The position numbers and the translations under genes are program-made. Positions 16,989 through 25,044 of a DNA stretch of 64,000 nt are shown piece by piece. A model generated the notes under the pieces. It made no database searches and was not told the origin of the DNA. It saw only the letters and a program-made list of their open reading frames with translations. The first letter of the stretch is position 1, and every line of letters starts with the position of its first letter. The stretch comes from Actinomadura rupiterrae (GTDB taxonomy: Bacteria; Actinomycetota; Actinomycetes; Streptosporangiales; Streptosporangiaceae), in assembly GCF_024172125.1 (NCBI RefSeq), contig NZ_JAMZEA010000007.1, positions 1 through 64,000 of the forward strand, read 5' to 3'.

Positions 16989-18140
16989 TCAGGGGCGGAC
17001 CAGGACGGCGGCGCTGCCGTAGGAGCCGCCGAAGCCGGTGCAGAGGGCGACCGAGGCGTCCGCGACCTGGCTGGTGCCGGTGCCGCGGAGCTGCCGGACG
17101 GCCTCGGCGACGTTGTTGAGGCCGTGCACGTAGCCCTCGGACAGCAGCCCGCCGTGCGGGTTGACCGGGTGGCGGCCGTTCCAGGCGATCTCCTGGGCGG
17201 TCAGCAGGACGCCGAGGTCGGACCGTCCGACCAGGCCGAAGTCCTCCAGCTGGCGCGGGACGAGCCAGGAGTAGGCGTCGTAGAGCAGCGCCACGTCGAC
17301 GTCGGCGGCCTTCATCCCGGCGGCCTCGTACAGCGGCCCGGCGACGTAGGACGAGAAGATCCGCGTGATGTCCGGGGCCCGGTCCATCGAGGACGCGCCG
17401 GGCCCGCCGCCGCGCACGACGGCGTGCACGCGCGGGGCGTCCGGGGCGAGGTCGGCGCGGGTGAGGACGAGCGCGCACGCGCCGTCCGTCTCCTGGCAGC
17501 AGTCCACGCGGCGCAGCGGGGACGCGACCATAGGGCTGTCGAGATAGTCGGCAAGGGACATGCGCTGGCGTTGCAGTGCGCGCGGGTTCCGTACCGCGTG
17601 CGCACGAGACTGCGCCACGACCGCGTGAAGATGCCGTTCGTTGAGGCCGGTTTCGTAGAGGTACCGCTGCCCGGCCAAGGCGAACTGGTGGACGGGCCCG
17701 GCCATCCCGTACGGATGCGTGAACTGCTCTTCCGTGCCTTCACCGAGTTTCAGGCCGAGCGTGTTCATCCGCTTGCCGGAGCGTCCGTTCAACGCCCGGT
17801 ACACCAGGACGGTCCGGGCGAGCCCGGCGTCGATGAGCATCGCCGCGTCCGCCAGGATCGACGCGCTCTGCGTCCCGCCGCCGTAGATCTCGTTGTGCCA
17901 GCCGATCTCGGTGATGCCCAGCTCGCGCGCCAGGTAGAGGACGGGCGCGGAGTCGTTCAGGTGGTAGCTGAGGATCGCGTCGGGCGTCGCGGCGGCGCCG
18001 CCGGTCGCCTCGGCCGCCTCCGCGAGCGCGGCGCGCGCGGCCTCGGCGGCGAGCGACAGCTCGGTCCGGCCGGACGAGCGCGACAGTGCGGTCAGCCCGA
18101 TCCCGGCGACCGCCGCCCGTCCCGAGAACCCCTGCCCCAT
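16989..18140 (-). CDS. thiolase-superfamily protein, Ltp/lipid-transfer type without the nucleophilic Cys
   Basis: The 383-residue protein has a thiolase fold: VAGIGLTALSRSSGRTE near the start and NPHGGLLSEGYVHG near residue 340. Where true thiolases have the reactive Cys, the corresponding loop reads YGGGTQSASI, so Claisen chemistry is unlikely. This loss is typical of lipid-transfer-protein thiolases, including the Ltp2-type retro-aldolases of steroid side-chain breakdown, which work with a DUF35 protein; one is encoded at 31729. The start at 18140 has GGAGG seven bases upstream. An operator copy lies at 18281, about 140 bp before the start. The aldolase role is an inference. Confidence 0.8.
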   Translation of the reverse strand: MGQGFSGRAAVAGIGLTALSRSSGRTELSLAAEAARAALAEAAEATGGAAATPDAILSYHLNDSAPVLYLARELGITEIGWHNEIYGGGTQSASILADAAMLIDAGLARTVLVYRALNGRSGKRMNTLGLKLGEGTEEQFTHPYGMAGPVHQFALAGQRYLYETGLNERHLHAVVAQSRAHAVRNPRALQRQRMSLADYLDSPMVASPLRRVDCCQETDGACALVLTRADLAPDAPRVHAVVRGGGPGASSMDRAPDITRIFSSYVAGPLYEAAGMKAADVDVALLYDAYSWLVPRQLEDFGLVGRSDLGVLLTAQEIAWNGRHPVNPHGGLLSEGYVHGLNNVAEAVRQLRGTGTSQVADASVALCTGFGGSYGSAAVLVRP

Positions 18141-18280
18141 CCGGCCTCCGGCCGCGCCGCGACGCGAGGGACCCCGCGACGGCGCCGGTGCGCGCCGGCG
18201 GGGAGACGCCCGCCGGAGACGGGGCGCGATCCGTCCCCGGCGGGCCTCGCCGCCGAACCTAGCCCGTCGGATCGTCGAAC

Positions 18281-18296
18281 ACAAGCGCTTGCTCGG
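18281..18296. promoter_or_regulatory. operator copy upstream of the thiolase-like gene
   Basis: ACAAGC-GCTT-GCTCGG is two bases off CCAAGC-N4-GCTTGG. It also contains CAAGCGCTTG, the exact core of the mycobacterial KstR2 consensus (18280-18293 matches AnCAAGnnCTTGnT except the first base). Confidence 0.65.
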
Positions 18297-18350
18297 TAAC
18301 GCGGCACGCGGCCCGAGGGCCGAGCGTCCGGAAGCGGACAGGAAACGGCG

Positions 18351-18647
18351 TCAGAGTTCGTACTGGACGGACGCGCGGGAGGCGATGAGCGGCTTCATCG
18401 CGTCCACGACGGCGCGGTGCGTGGGGTTGTCACGGTAGGCGACGTAGGCGTCGCGGTCGGCGAAGTCGGCCACGATCGCGAAGTCGGCCGTACCGGGGTT
18501 GACGCCCGCGTCCGGCCCGACGCTGTAGCCGCGGATCTCCGGGACCACGCCCGGCAGCTCGCGCAGCCGCGCGGCGACTTCGCCGACCTGGGCAGTGGTC
18601 GTACCCTCGATCCATGTGAGGAGCACCACATGGCGGAATCCAGTCAT
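18351..18647 (-). CDS. Dabb (stress-responsive alpha/beta barrel) protein
   Basis: The 98-residue protein has the dimeric alpha/beta-barrel pattern: FRHVVLLTWIEGTTTAQV, VPEIRGYSVGPDAG, ADFAIVADFADRDAYVAYRD and HRAVVDAMKPLI. Dabb proteins are small ferredoxin-like folds that include polyketide cyclases and stress proteins; many have no assigned reaction. The ATG at 18647 fits the family start. It lies between the thiolase-like gene and a divergent gene at 18802. A part in the neighbouring catabolism is possible but not shown. Confidence 0.85.
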   Translation of the reverse strand: MTGFRHVVLLTWIEGTTTAQVGEVAARLRELPGVVPEIRGYSVGPDAGVNPGTADFAIVADFADRDAYVAYRDNPTHRAVVDAMKPLIASRASVQYEL

Positions 18648-18801
18648 GGAAGCACCGTAGCGGTGGGTAGGAGGGAACCAGGTGACCTGTCCCGCCATCA
18701 CAGACACTGAGGGCCGCTGGCCCACCTGGCCGCAATTCAACGTTCCCCGGCGGGAATGAGTTCCCATGGATCTTGGTTGCAGCCGTACGGAGGTGTCTTT
18801 C

Positions 18802-20451
18802 GTGGACGCAGCGAAGCACACGGCGCCGACATGGCCGCACGCGATCGCCACCCTGGGCGTGGGTGGGATGCTCTCCGTGCCCGCCGTGAACGGCACGCCC
18901 TCCTGGCTCGACCGGCTCTCCCTGCTCGCGACCGGGCGCCCGCTGGCCCCGGCGCACGCGGTGGTCCTCGGCATAGCGCTGGTGTTCGTCGCGCGCGGGG
19001 CGCTGCTGCGCCGCCGCGCCGCCTGGTACGGCCTGATGGTCATGGTCGGCATGGGCTTCGCGGCGGTGGCCTTCGGCGGCGACGCCTACTGGCGGCTGCC
19101 ACTGCTCGCGGCCGCCGCGGTCGCACTGTGGGTCAGCCGCGACACCTTCGTCGTCCGGCCGCATCCCGACCGGGTCCGCTCGGCGATCCGGATCGGCGCG
19201 GTGCTGGTGGTGTCGGCCGCGGTCCTGACCGTGGTGCTCGGCGGGGTGACGATCAGCTCGGTCGGCCCGGACCTCGCGCAAGGCCTCGCCGCGACCGGCG
19301 GGCCGTCCGGCGGCGCGGCCTGGCTGCCCGGCGCGCTGTCGATGATCGGCGGTGTCGGCCTGCTGGTGCTGGTGGTGACGCTGCTCGCGCCCGACCCCGC
19401 GCCGCCGCCCGGTGACGAGGACGAGCGCCGCCGCGTCGCGCGGCTGGTCTCGCACCCGGGGTCCGACACGCTCGCGCCGTTCGCGCTGCGCCGCGACAAG
19501 TCGTACGTGTTCAGCCCGGACGGCCGCGCCGCGATCGGCTACCGCGTCCTGTTCGGCGTCGCGGTCGCGGGCGGCGACCCGGTAGGCGACGCCGACTCGC
19601 ACGACGCCGCGATCAACGCCTTCCTGGAACTGTGCCGCCGCACCGGCTGGCGCCCGGCCGTGCTCGGCGCCAGCACCGACCTGGTGCCGTCCTGGGGCGG
19701 GTTGCGCTCGTTCGGGTTCGGCGACGAGGTCGTGCTGTTCCCCGACTCGTTCTCGCTGTCCGGACGGCAGATGCGCAACGTCCGGCAGGCGGTGAAGCGC
19801 ACGCACAACTTCGGCGTGAAGTCCGAGGTCGTCCCCGAGCGGGAGATCGGCGCGGAGCTGCGCGGGCGGCTGCTGGACGTCGCGAGCCGCTCGCTCGGCG
19901 GCGCGGCCGAGCGCGGCTTCTCCATGAACCTGGACGAGCTGCTCACCGGCTACCACCCGGGCGCGGTCGTCGCCGTCGCCTACGACGAGCACGGCGACCC
20001 GATCGCCTTCCAGCGCTACGTCATGGCCGGCCAGGGCCTCAGCCTGGACGCGATGCGCCGCCTCCCGGAGGCCCCGAACGGCCTGAACGAGCGGCTGATC
20101 GTGGACATCGCCGAGTGGGCGAAGGAGCAGCGCGTCGACGTCGTCTCGCTGAACTTCGCCGCGTTCCGCGAGCTCCTCGACGCCGAGGAGCGCAACCCCG
20201 TCGAGAAGGCGGGCTACCAGGCCCTGCACCTGCTCGACCCGTGGATCGCCGTCGAGTCGCTGTACCTGTTCGACCGCAAGTTCCGTCCGGGCTACCGGCC
20301 GCGCAGCATCGTGTTCCGCTCCTGGACCGACATCGGCTGGCTCGCCGCCGCCCTGCTCACCCTGGAGTTCGGCCGCACCGGCAGCGTCCCCGCCGCCGGC
20401 ACCGTCCTCGACCCGGCCACCCCGATGGGCCACCCGGAAAGCTCCCACTGA
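18802..20451 (+). CDS. membrane protein with DUF2156 (phosphatidylglycerol lysyltransferase-like) domain
   Basis: The 549-residue protein has about six membrane helices in its first 215 residues (for example WYGLMVMVGMGFAAVAFGG), then a cytosolic GNAT-like DUF2156 domain as in the MprF/LysX catalytic part: LAPFALRRDKSYVFSPDG, GVAVAGGDPVG, RNVRQAVKRTHNFGVKSEV and DPIAFQRYVMAG. Such enzymes move an aminoacyl group from charged tRNA to phosphatidylglycerol, which lowers the surface charge. No lysyl-tRNA synthetase domain is attached. The GTG at 18802 has GGAGG eight bases upstream; the ATG at 18766 has no ribosome site. The aminoacyl group is unknown. Confidence 0.85.
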   Translation: MDAAKHTAPTWPHAIATLGVGGMLSVPAVNGTPSWLDRLSLLATGRPLAPAHAVVLGIALVFVARGALLRRRAAWYGLMVMVGMGFAAVAFGGDAYWRLPLLAAAAVALWVSRDTFVVRPHPDRVRSAIRIGAVLVVSAAVLTVVLGGVTISSVGPDLAQGLAATGGPSGGAAWLPGALSMIGGVGLLVLVVTLLAPDPAPPPGDEDERRRVARLVSHPGSDTLAPFALRRDKSYVFSPDGRAAIGYRVLFGVAVAGGDPVGDADSHDAAINAFLELCRRTGWRPAVLGASTDLVPSWGGLRSFGFGDEVVLFPDSFSLSGRQMRNVRQAVKRTHNFGVKSEVVPEREIGAELRGRLLDVASRSLGGAAERGFSMNLDELLTGYHPGAVVAVAYDEHGDPIAFQRYVMAGQGLSLDAMRRLPEAPNGLNERLIVDIAEWAKEQRVDVVSLNFAAFRELLDAEERNPVEKAGYQALHLLDPWIAVESLYLFDRKFRPGYRPRSIVFRSWTDIGWLAAALLTLEFGRTGSVPAAGTVLDPATPMGHPESSH

Positions 20452-20460
20452 CCCCAACCG

Positions 20461-20494
20461 AAAGCCCGCCGCCCCAACCGGGACGGCGGGCTTT
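20461..20494. terminator. bidirectional terminator
   Basis: AAAGCCCGCCG pairs perfectly with CGGCGGGCTTT across a 12-base loop, giving a T tract on both strands. It separates the convergent DUF2156 and lipoprotein genes. Confidence 0.85.
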
Positions 20495-20507
20495 CGCGTT
20501 ACCTGCC

Positions 20508-21299
20508 CTACTTGCCCATTTCCTTGCCCAAGTCGATCACGTCGGTCGGAGCCTGGATCTGCAGCGGAGCGTCGTACTCGCTGAAGTCGAACTCCCCCTT
20601 CGGCATGTCCCCGATGCTCTCGGACGACCGGAACCGGAGCAGGTCCGGCGCACCGGACGCCGCGACGAACACCAGCGCCTCCTTGCCGCCGGGCCCGGCG
20701 ATCCCGACCGCCGGAACGCCCTTGACGTCCGTGCGGCTCGACACCAGCCCCCCGGACGCCGCGGGGAAGGTCTTGCGCAGCTGCGCGAAGATCTCCTGGT
20801 CGAACTGCCGGATGCCCAGGAACGCCTTGAACTCCTTGACTTCGCCGACCGGGACCGCCACCCACTTCCCACCGAGCTTCTGGCCCATCGCGTTGTCCCC
20901 GGTCAGGTTCCCCCAGAAGGACGCGTCGCCGCTCATGTAGAGCTTCCCGCCCACCGAGCGGAGCTTCGTGGTGGCGTTCTGGCTTCCGAAGCTGCCCTGC
21001 ATGGTGCCGTCCGCCTGGTCCACGCCGAGGCGGAAGTCGATGTGCACCGGCTTGCCCTCGTCCCGGTAGTCCACCGTGAGCCGCACCGACTTGGCGCTCT
21101 TGAACCTGTTCAGGGAGGTGGTCACGAGTTCGGCCGGCGACTTGGCGGCGTTCTCCCCGCCGGACGGCGCGGACGACTTGGCGGCGTCCACGGTGGCCTT
21201 GGCTTCGGCCTTCTTGTCGCCGTCGCCGCCGCAGGCGGTCAGGGTGAGCGTCGCGGCGAGCAGGGCAGCGCCCGCCGTGATGCTGGTGGTTCGTCCCAC
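20508..21299 (-). CDS. LppX/LprAFG-like lipoprotein
   Basis: The 263-residue protein has a lipoprotein signal (ITAGAALLAATLTLTACGG, lipobox LTAC with Cys near 23) and a charged Ser/Lys/Ala linker. The mature part reads as repeated strands: SAKSVRLTVDYRDEGKPVHI, LRSVGGKLYMSGDASFW and GIAGPGGKEALVFVAASG. This matches the half-barrel fold of LppX/LprG lipid carriers and the related DUF family common in actinobacteria. It is probably anchored to the outer membrane leaflet. The GTG at 21299 places the signal peptide at the start; an ATG at 21329 is in frame but adds a charged leader. Confidence 0.8.
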   Translation of the reverse strand: MGRTTSITAGAALLAATLTLTACGGDGDKKAEAKATVDAAKSSAPSGGENAAKSPAELVTTSLNRFKSAKSVRLTVDYRDEGKPVHIDFRLGVDQADGTMQGSFGSQNATTKLRSVGGKLYMSGDASFWGNLTGDNAMGQKLGGKWVAVPVGEVKEFKAFLGIRQFDQEIFAQLRKTFPAASGGLVSSRTDVKGVPAVGIAGPGGKEALVFVAASGAPDLLRFRSSESIGDMPKGEFDFSEYDAPLQIQAPTDVIDLGKEMGK

Positions 21300-21446
21300 G
21301 TATGCACGTTCCTCTTGTTGATCGTTCATCGAGCAGCAGTAAGTCGCGCGAAACAGGACGGACGTTGACAGGGCACCCCATAACGCTTGCGTCTCGGCAC
21401 GGAAGGGCGGGGACCTCCCGTGGATCCGGGGTGGCTGTTAGGCTTC

Positions 21447-21462
21447 CCAAGCGAGCGCTTGG
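21447..21462. promoter_or_regulatory. operator copy upstream of the LLM gene (perfect palindrome)
   Basis: CCAAGC-GAGC-GCTTGG is a perfect match to the window consensus. A TACGTA -10-like element follows directly at 21463-21468, so a bound repressor would block the promoter. The LLM gene starts 75 bp further on. Confidence 0.75.
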
Positions 21463-21536
21463 TACGTAATGATGGCAGGGTGCGGCGCCGCCCCCGGGGC
21501 GGGCCCGCCCCGCGCGTTGACGAAGGAGCCTGCGAC

Positions 21537-22610
21537 GTGGCTGACCGGCCGATGAAGTTCTCGACCTTCCACCTGTTCCACCAGTTCGCGGGGCAGACCG
21601 CGGGCGAGGTGTACGAGTACCAGATCGAGATCGTCGAACTGCTGGAGGAGCTCGGCTTCGACGGGGTGTGGATCGCCGAGCACCACTTCCGGGACTACGG
21701 GACGGTCCCGAACATCTTCACGATGCTGGCGAACCTCGCGGCGCGGACCGAGCGGCTGCGGCTCGGCACCGGGATCGTGGTGCTGCCGCTGCACAACCCG
21801 ATCCACGTGGCCGAGGAGGCCGCGATGGTGGACCTGCTGTCCGGCGGACGGCTCGAACTCGGCATCGGGCGCGGCTACCAGGCCGTCGAGTTCGAGAACT
21901 TCGGGCTCGACCTCGCCGAGGCGCGGGACCGGTTCAACGAGGCGCTCGACGTCATCCTCGGCCTGTGGACGCAGGAGAACTACGAGTACAAGGGGAGGTT
22001 CTTCGAGACCAAGCATCCGCTGAACCTGATGCCGCGGCCGGTGCAGCGGCCGCATCCGCCGCTGCACGTCGCTGCGGTCAGCCCGGAGACCGTGGAGATG
22101 TACGCGGCGCGCGGGCTGCCGATCCTCGCCGACCCGGCCGCGCCGTTCAAGAAGATCGCCAAGGCCGCGGAGACCTGGCACGCGACGGCCGCCGCGCACG
22201 GCGTGGACACCTCGGACGTCGAGCTGGTCGCCAGCCGCACCGTGTACGTCGCGCCCACGATCGAGCAGGCGCGCGAGGACCAGGAGCGGTTCGAGGCGTC
22301 GTTCGACCGGTCCCGGATCTTCAACCTGCGGAGCGCGCCGATCGACAGCGCCACCGGCCAGGCCGCCAAGGGCTTCGAGTACTACCAGAACCGGTACCTC
22401 AAGGGCGGTTCGGTGGACAACGAGTTCCGCTGGGAGCAGCTGGAGGTGATCGGCGACCCCGAGCGCGTGATCGGCCAGATCAGGGCGGTCCAGGAGATGG
22501 GCTTCGGGCACCTGATGTGCGACTTCGGCTCCACCCGGCCGATGCCGCTGGAGGAGATGAAGAAGGTCCTGAAGTTCTTCGCCGCCGAGGTCATGCCCGC
22601 CTTCCGCTGA
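21537..22610 (+). CDS. LLM-class flavin/F420-dependent oxidoreductase
   Basis: The 357-residue luciferase-like TIM-barrel enzyme shows LGFDGVWIAEHHFRDYG, LRLGTGIVVLPLHNPIHVAE, LSGGRLELGIGRGYQAVEF and a C-terminal PMPLEEMKKVLKFF. Family members move hydride or oxygen using F420 or FMN. The long insert near residues 150-190 (NLMPRPVQRPHPPLHVAAVS) is like the two-component monooxygenase branch. The GTG at 21537 has GAAGGAG eight bases upstream. A perfect operator copy lies upstream, and the AMP-binding gene follows after 88 bp, perhaps in the same transcript. The substrate is unknown. Confidence 0.88.
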   Translation: MADRPMKFSTFHLFHQFAGQTAGEVYEYQIEIVELLEELGFDGVWIAEHHFRDYGTVPNIFTMLANLAARTERLRLGTGIVVLPLHNPIHVAEEAAMVDLLSGGRLELGIGRGYQAVEFENFGLDLAEARDRFNEALDVILGLWTQENYEYKGRFFETKHPLNLMPRPVQRPHPPLHVAAVSPETVEMYAARGLPILADPAAPFKKIAKAAETWHATAAAHGVDTSDVELVASRTVYVAPTIEQAREDQERFEASFDRSRIFNLRSAPIDSATGQAAKGFEYYQNRYLKGGSVDNEFRWEQLEVIGDPERVIGQIRAVQEMGFGHLMCDFGSTRPMPLEEMKKVLKFFAAEVMPAFR

Positions 22611-22698
22611 CCCGCTGATTCTCCGACCGCTGACCGCTTACCGCCCGCAATCCCCCGCAAGCCGTCCCCCGCCGAGGCAACCACCCCCAGGAGGCGCG

Positions 22699-24204
22699 AT
22701 GTCCGCAGTTCACCGGCTCACCCTCGGCGACGTCCTCGCCGAGCACCACCGCGGCCGTCCGGGCGGCACGGCGGTCGTGGACGGCGACGTCCGGCTGACC
22801 TATCCCGAGCTGGACGCGCGGGTCGAGCGGCTGACCGGCGCGCTCGCCGGCGACGGCATCGCGCCTGGCGACCGGGTGCTGTGGCTCGGCCAGAACTCCT
22901 TCCGCGTGCTCGAACTGCTGCTGGCCTGCGCGCGGCTCGGCGCGATCTTCTGCCCGGCCAACTGGCGGCAGTCCGCCGACGAGATCGCCTACGTCCTGGA
23001 CGACCTGGCGCCGCGGGTCGTGGTGTGGGAGGAGTCGGAGGCGGTCGAGAAGGCGCGCGGGCAGGTCGCGCTCGACGCGCGCTGGATCCGCTCGGACGCG
23101 GACTACGAGGCGTACCTGGCGTCCGCGAACACCGCGTTCTCGGGGCTGGTGGACGACGACGCGCCCGTCCTCGCGCTCTACACCGCCGCGTTCGACGGCC
23201 GTCCGAACGCCGCGCTGCTCAGCCACTCGGCGCTCGTCGCGCACAGCATGGCGCTGCTGCACATGCGGCAGATGGAGGACGGCTTCACGTTCCTGGCCTG
23301 CGGTCCGCTGTTCCACGTCGGGACGATGATGTTCACGCTCGCGACGTTCCAGATCGGCGGGACGCTCGTCTTCACGCCCGCGTACGAGCCGGACGAGGTG
23401 TGCCGCCTGATCGAGGCCGAGAAGTGCACGCAGGCGTTCCTGTTCGGCCCGATGATCGACGGTCTCGTCCAGGCCAACAAGGACGGGAAGTACGACCTGA
23501 GCTCGCTGCGCTTCGTCTCGCACAGCCCCGAGTGGGACGCGATGATCACGGTGGACGACAGCCCGTGGTGCGCGTCCAAGATGGGCGGCTACGGGCAGAC
23601 CGAGGTCGGCGGGATGCTGACGTTCCTCGGGCTCGGCATGGGCGGCGCGGGGTATGCCGGACGGCCGTCCCCGCTCGTCCACGTGCGGCTGCTGGACGCC
23701 GACGGGCGCGAGGTACCGCCCGGCGAGGTCGGCGAGATCTGCGCACGCGGACACAGCCTGTTCTCCGGCTACTGGAACCGTCCCGAGCTGAACGCGGCGA
23801 AGACGAAGCACGGCTGGCACCACACCGGCGACCTCGGGCGCCGCGAGAGCGACGGGACGCTCACCTTCGTCGGCCCGAGGCTCCGCATGATCAAGTCGGC
23901 GAACGAGAACATCTACCCGGCCGAGGTCGAGCGCGCGCTGAAGACGCATCCGGCCATCGCGGACGCGGCGGTCATCGGCGTTCCGGACGACCGTTTCGGC
24001 CAGTCCCCCAAGGCGGTCGTGGTGCTCAAGGAGGGCGCCGAGCTGACCGCCGAGCAGGTCATCGAGCACGTCCGGGACGAGATCGCGTCCTACAAGAAGC
24101 CGCGCGAGGTCGTGTTCGTGTCCGAGATCCCCAAGCGCGGCTACACGCCCGACTACGACGCCCTCGACGCCGCCCACGGCGGCGGCGCCTACCCGGGCGC
24201 CTGA
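22699..24204 (+). CDS. AMP-binding acyl-CoA synthetase-like protein with degenerate ATP and Lys motifs
   Basis: The 501-residue protein has the ANL fold: GYGQTEVGG near 295, GHSLFSGYWNRPE, GDLGRRESDG and RMIKSANENIYPAEVERAL. Two hallmarks are altered. The phosphate-binding loop, normally YTSGTTGxPKG, reads YTAAFDGRPNAALLSH near 160, and the C-terminal region that should hold the catalytic Lys in GK reads PKRGYTPDYDALDAAHGG. Adenylation may be weak or lost, or this subfamily may use other residues. The ATG at 22699 has AGGAGG upstream. The gene ends at a 30-bp terminator palindrome. Function as a CoA ligase is therefore doubtful. Confidence 0.8.
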   Translation: MSAVHRLTLGDVLAEHHRGRPGGTAVVDGDVRLTYPELDARVERLTGALAGDGIAPGDRVLWLGQNSFRVLELLLACARLGAIFCPANWRQSADEIAYVLDDLAPRVVVWEESEAVEKARGQVALDARWIRSDADYEAYLASANTAFSGLVDDDAPVLALYTAAFDGRPNAALLSHSALVAHSMALLHMRQMEDGFTFLACGPLFHVGTMMFTLATFQIGGTLVFTPAYEPDEVCRLIEAEKCTQAFLFGPMIDGLVQANKDGKYDLSSLRFVSHSPEWDAMITVDDSPWCASKMGGYGQTEVGGMLTFLGLGMGGAGYAGRPSPLVHVRLLDADGREVPPGEVGEICARGHSLFSGYWNRPELNAAKTKHGWHHTGDLGRRESDGTLTFVGPRLRMIKSANENIYPAEVERALKTHPAIADAAVIGVPDDRFGQSPKAVVVLKEGAELTAEQVIEHVRDEIASYKKPREVVFVSEIPKRGYTPDYDALDAAHGGGAYPGA

Positions 24205-24210
24205 TTCCAG

Positions 24211-24240
24211 AAGAGCGCCGGTCGGCCGACCGGCGCTCTT
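24211..24240. terminator. 30-bp perfect hairpin terminator
   Basis: AAGAGCGCCGGTCGG and its exact complement form a 15-bp perfect palindrome followed by T, seven bases past the stop of the AMP-binding gene. Confidence 0.85.
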
Positions 24241-24251
24241 TCGGGCGCTAC

Positions 24252-24293
24252 TGGTCAGACCACTTGACTTCTCGACCTCCGGATGACCAGAAT
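24252..24293 (+). promoter_or_regulatory. FadR-type operator and leaderless promoter of the GntR gene
   Basis: TGGTCAGACCA (24252-24262) is a perfect palindrome of the TGGTnnnACCA type bound by FadR-family GntR regulators. It abuts TTGACT (24264-24269); 18 bases later comes CAGAAT (24288-24293), and the ATG at 24301 lies seven bases further, so the transcript is probably leaderless and self-controlled. Confidence 0.6.
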
Positions 24294-24300
24294 CGCGGCC

Positions 24301-25044
24301 ATGAGCGGCTTCTCCCCCGTCGAGCGGACCTCCGTCGCCACGGCGGTGTTCGACCAGATCGCGGCCCGGATCCTGGACGGCACGCTCCCCGCCGGCGAGC
24401 GCCTCCCGCCCGAGCGCGCGCTGACCGAGGAGTTCGGCGTCAACCGGCAGGCGCTGCGCGAGGCGCTGCAGCGGCTCGACCAGCTCGGGCTGGTGGAGAT
24501 CCGGCACGGCGGCGCGACGCGGGTGCGCGACTTCCGCCGCACCGCCGGGCTCGACCTGCTCCCCCGGCTGTTCCTCGGCGCGGACGGCGGCATCGACGCG
24601 GAGGTCGTCCGGTCGGTGATGGAGATGCGGACCGCGATCGGCGCGGACGCCGCGTCCCTCGCCGCCGCACGCGCCACGTCCGGGGTCCGCGCGGGCCTGC
24701 GCGAGACGGTCGCCGACCTGGAGAGCCTCGTGGCGGACGGTGGCGCCGACGACGTGGCCGCCCTCGCCGCGCTCGACGTCCGCTTCTGGGACCTGCTGGT
24801 CGAGGGCTCCGGAAACGTCTGCTACCGGCTCTCGCTGAACGTGCTGCGCGACGCGTACCGGCCGGTCGGGGCGCTGGTCGACCTGCTCGTCCTGGACGAG
24901 CGGCGCGACGTGCCCGCGCACCGGGACCTCGTGGCGGCCGTCGAGGCCGGGGACGCCGGGCGCGCCCGTGCCCGCGCCGCCGCGCTGCTGGACCAGGGCC
25001 GCATCGCCGTGCTGTCCCACTTCACCGAGGAGGATCCAGGGTGA
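24301..25044 (+). CDS. FadR/GntR-family transcriptional regulator
   Basis: The 247-residue protein has a GntR winged helix (VFDQIAARILDGTLPAGERL, PPERALTEEFGVNRQALREAL) and a C-terminal FCD/FadR-type ligand domain with metal-ligand-like spacing (DVRFWDLLVEGSGN, PAHRDLVAAVEAGDAGRARA). Such regulators respond to acids or acyl-CoAs. The ATG at 24301 is preferred because the promoter places the transcript start there; an ATG at 24283 is in frame. Its stop overlaps the start of the hydroxylase gene by four bases (GTGA), so the two are translated together and the hydroxylase is a likely target. Confidence 0.88.
   Translation: MSGFSPVERTSVATAVFDQIAARILDGTLPAGERLPPERALTEEFGVNRQALREALQRLDQLGLVEIRHGGATRVRDFRRTAGLDLLPRLFLGADGGIDAEVVRSVMEMRTAIGADAASLAAARATSGVRAGLRETVADLESLVADGGADDVAALAALDVRFWDLLVEGSGNVCYRLSLNVLRDAYRPVGALVDLLVLDERRDVPAHRDLVAAVEAGDAGRARARAAALLDQGRIAVLSHFTEEDPG

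Noticed and set aside
18766..18768. ATG start for the DUF2156 gene
   Set aside because: No ribosome site; the GTG at 18802 has GGAGG at the right distance.
21361..21393. TTGACA at 21365 as a promoter for the 21537 gene
   Set aside because: No -10 hexamer is found at 16-18 bases; the operator-linked TACGTA at 21463 is a better promoter.
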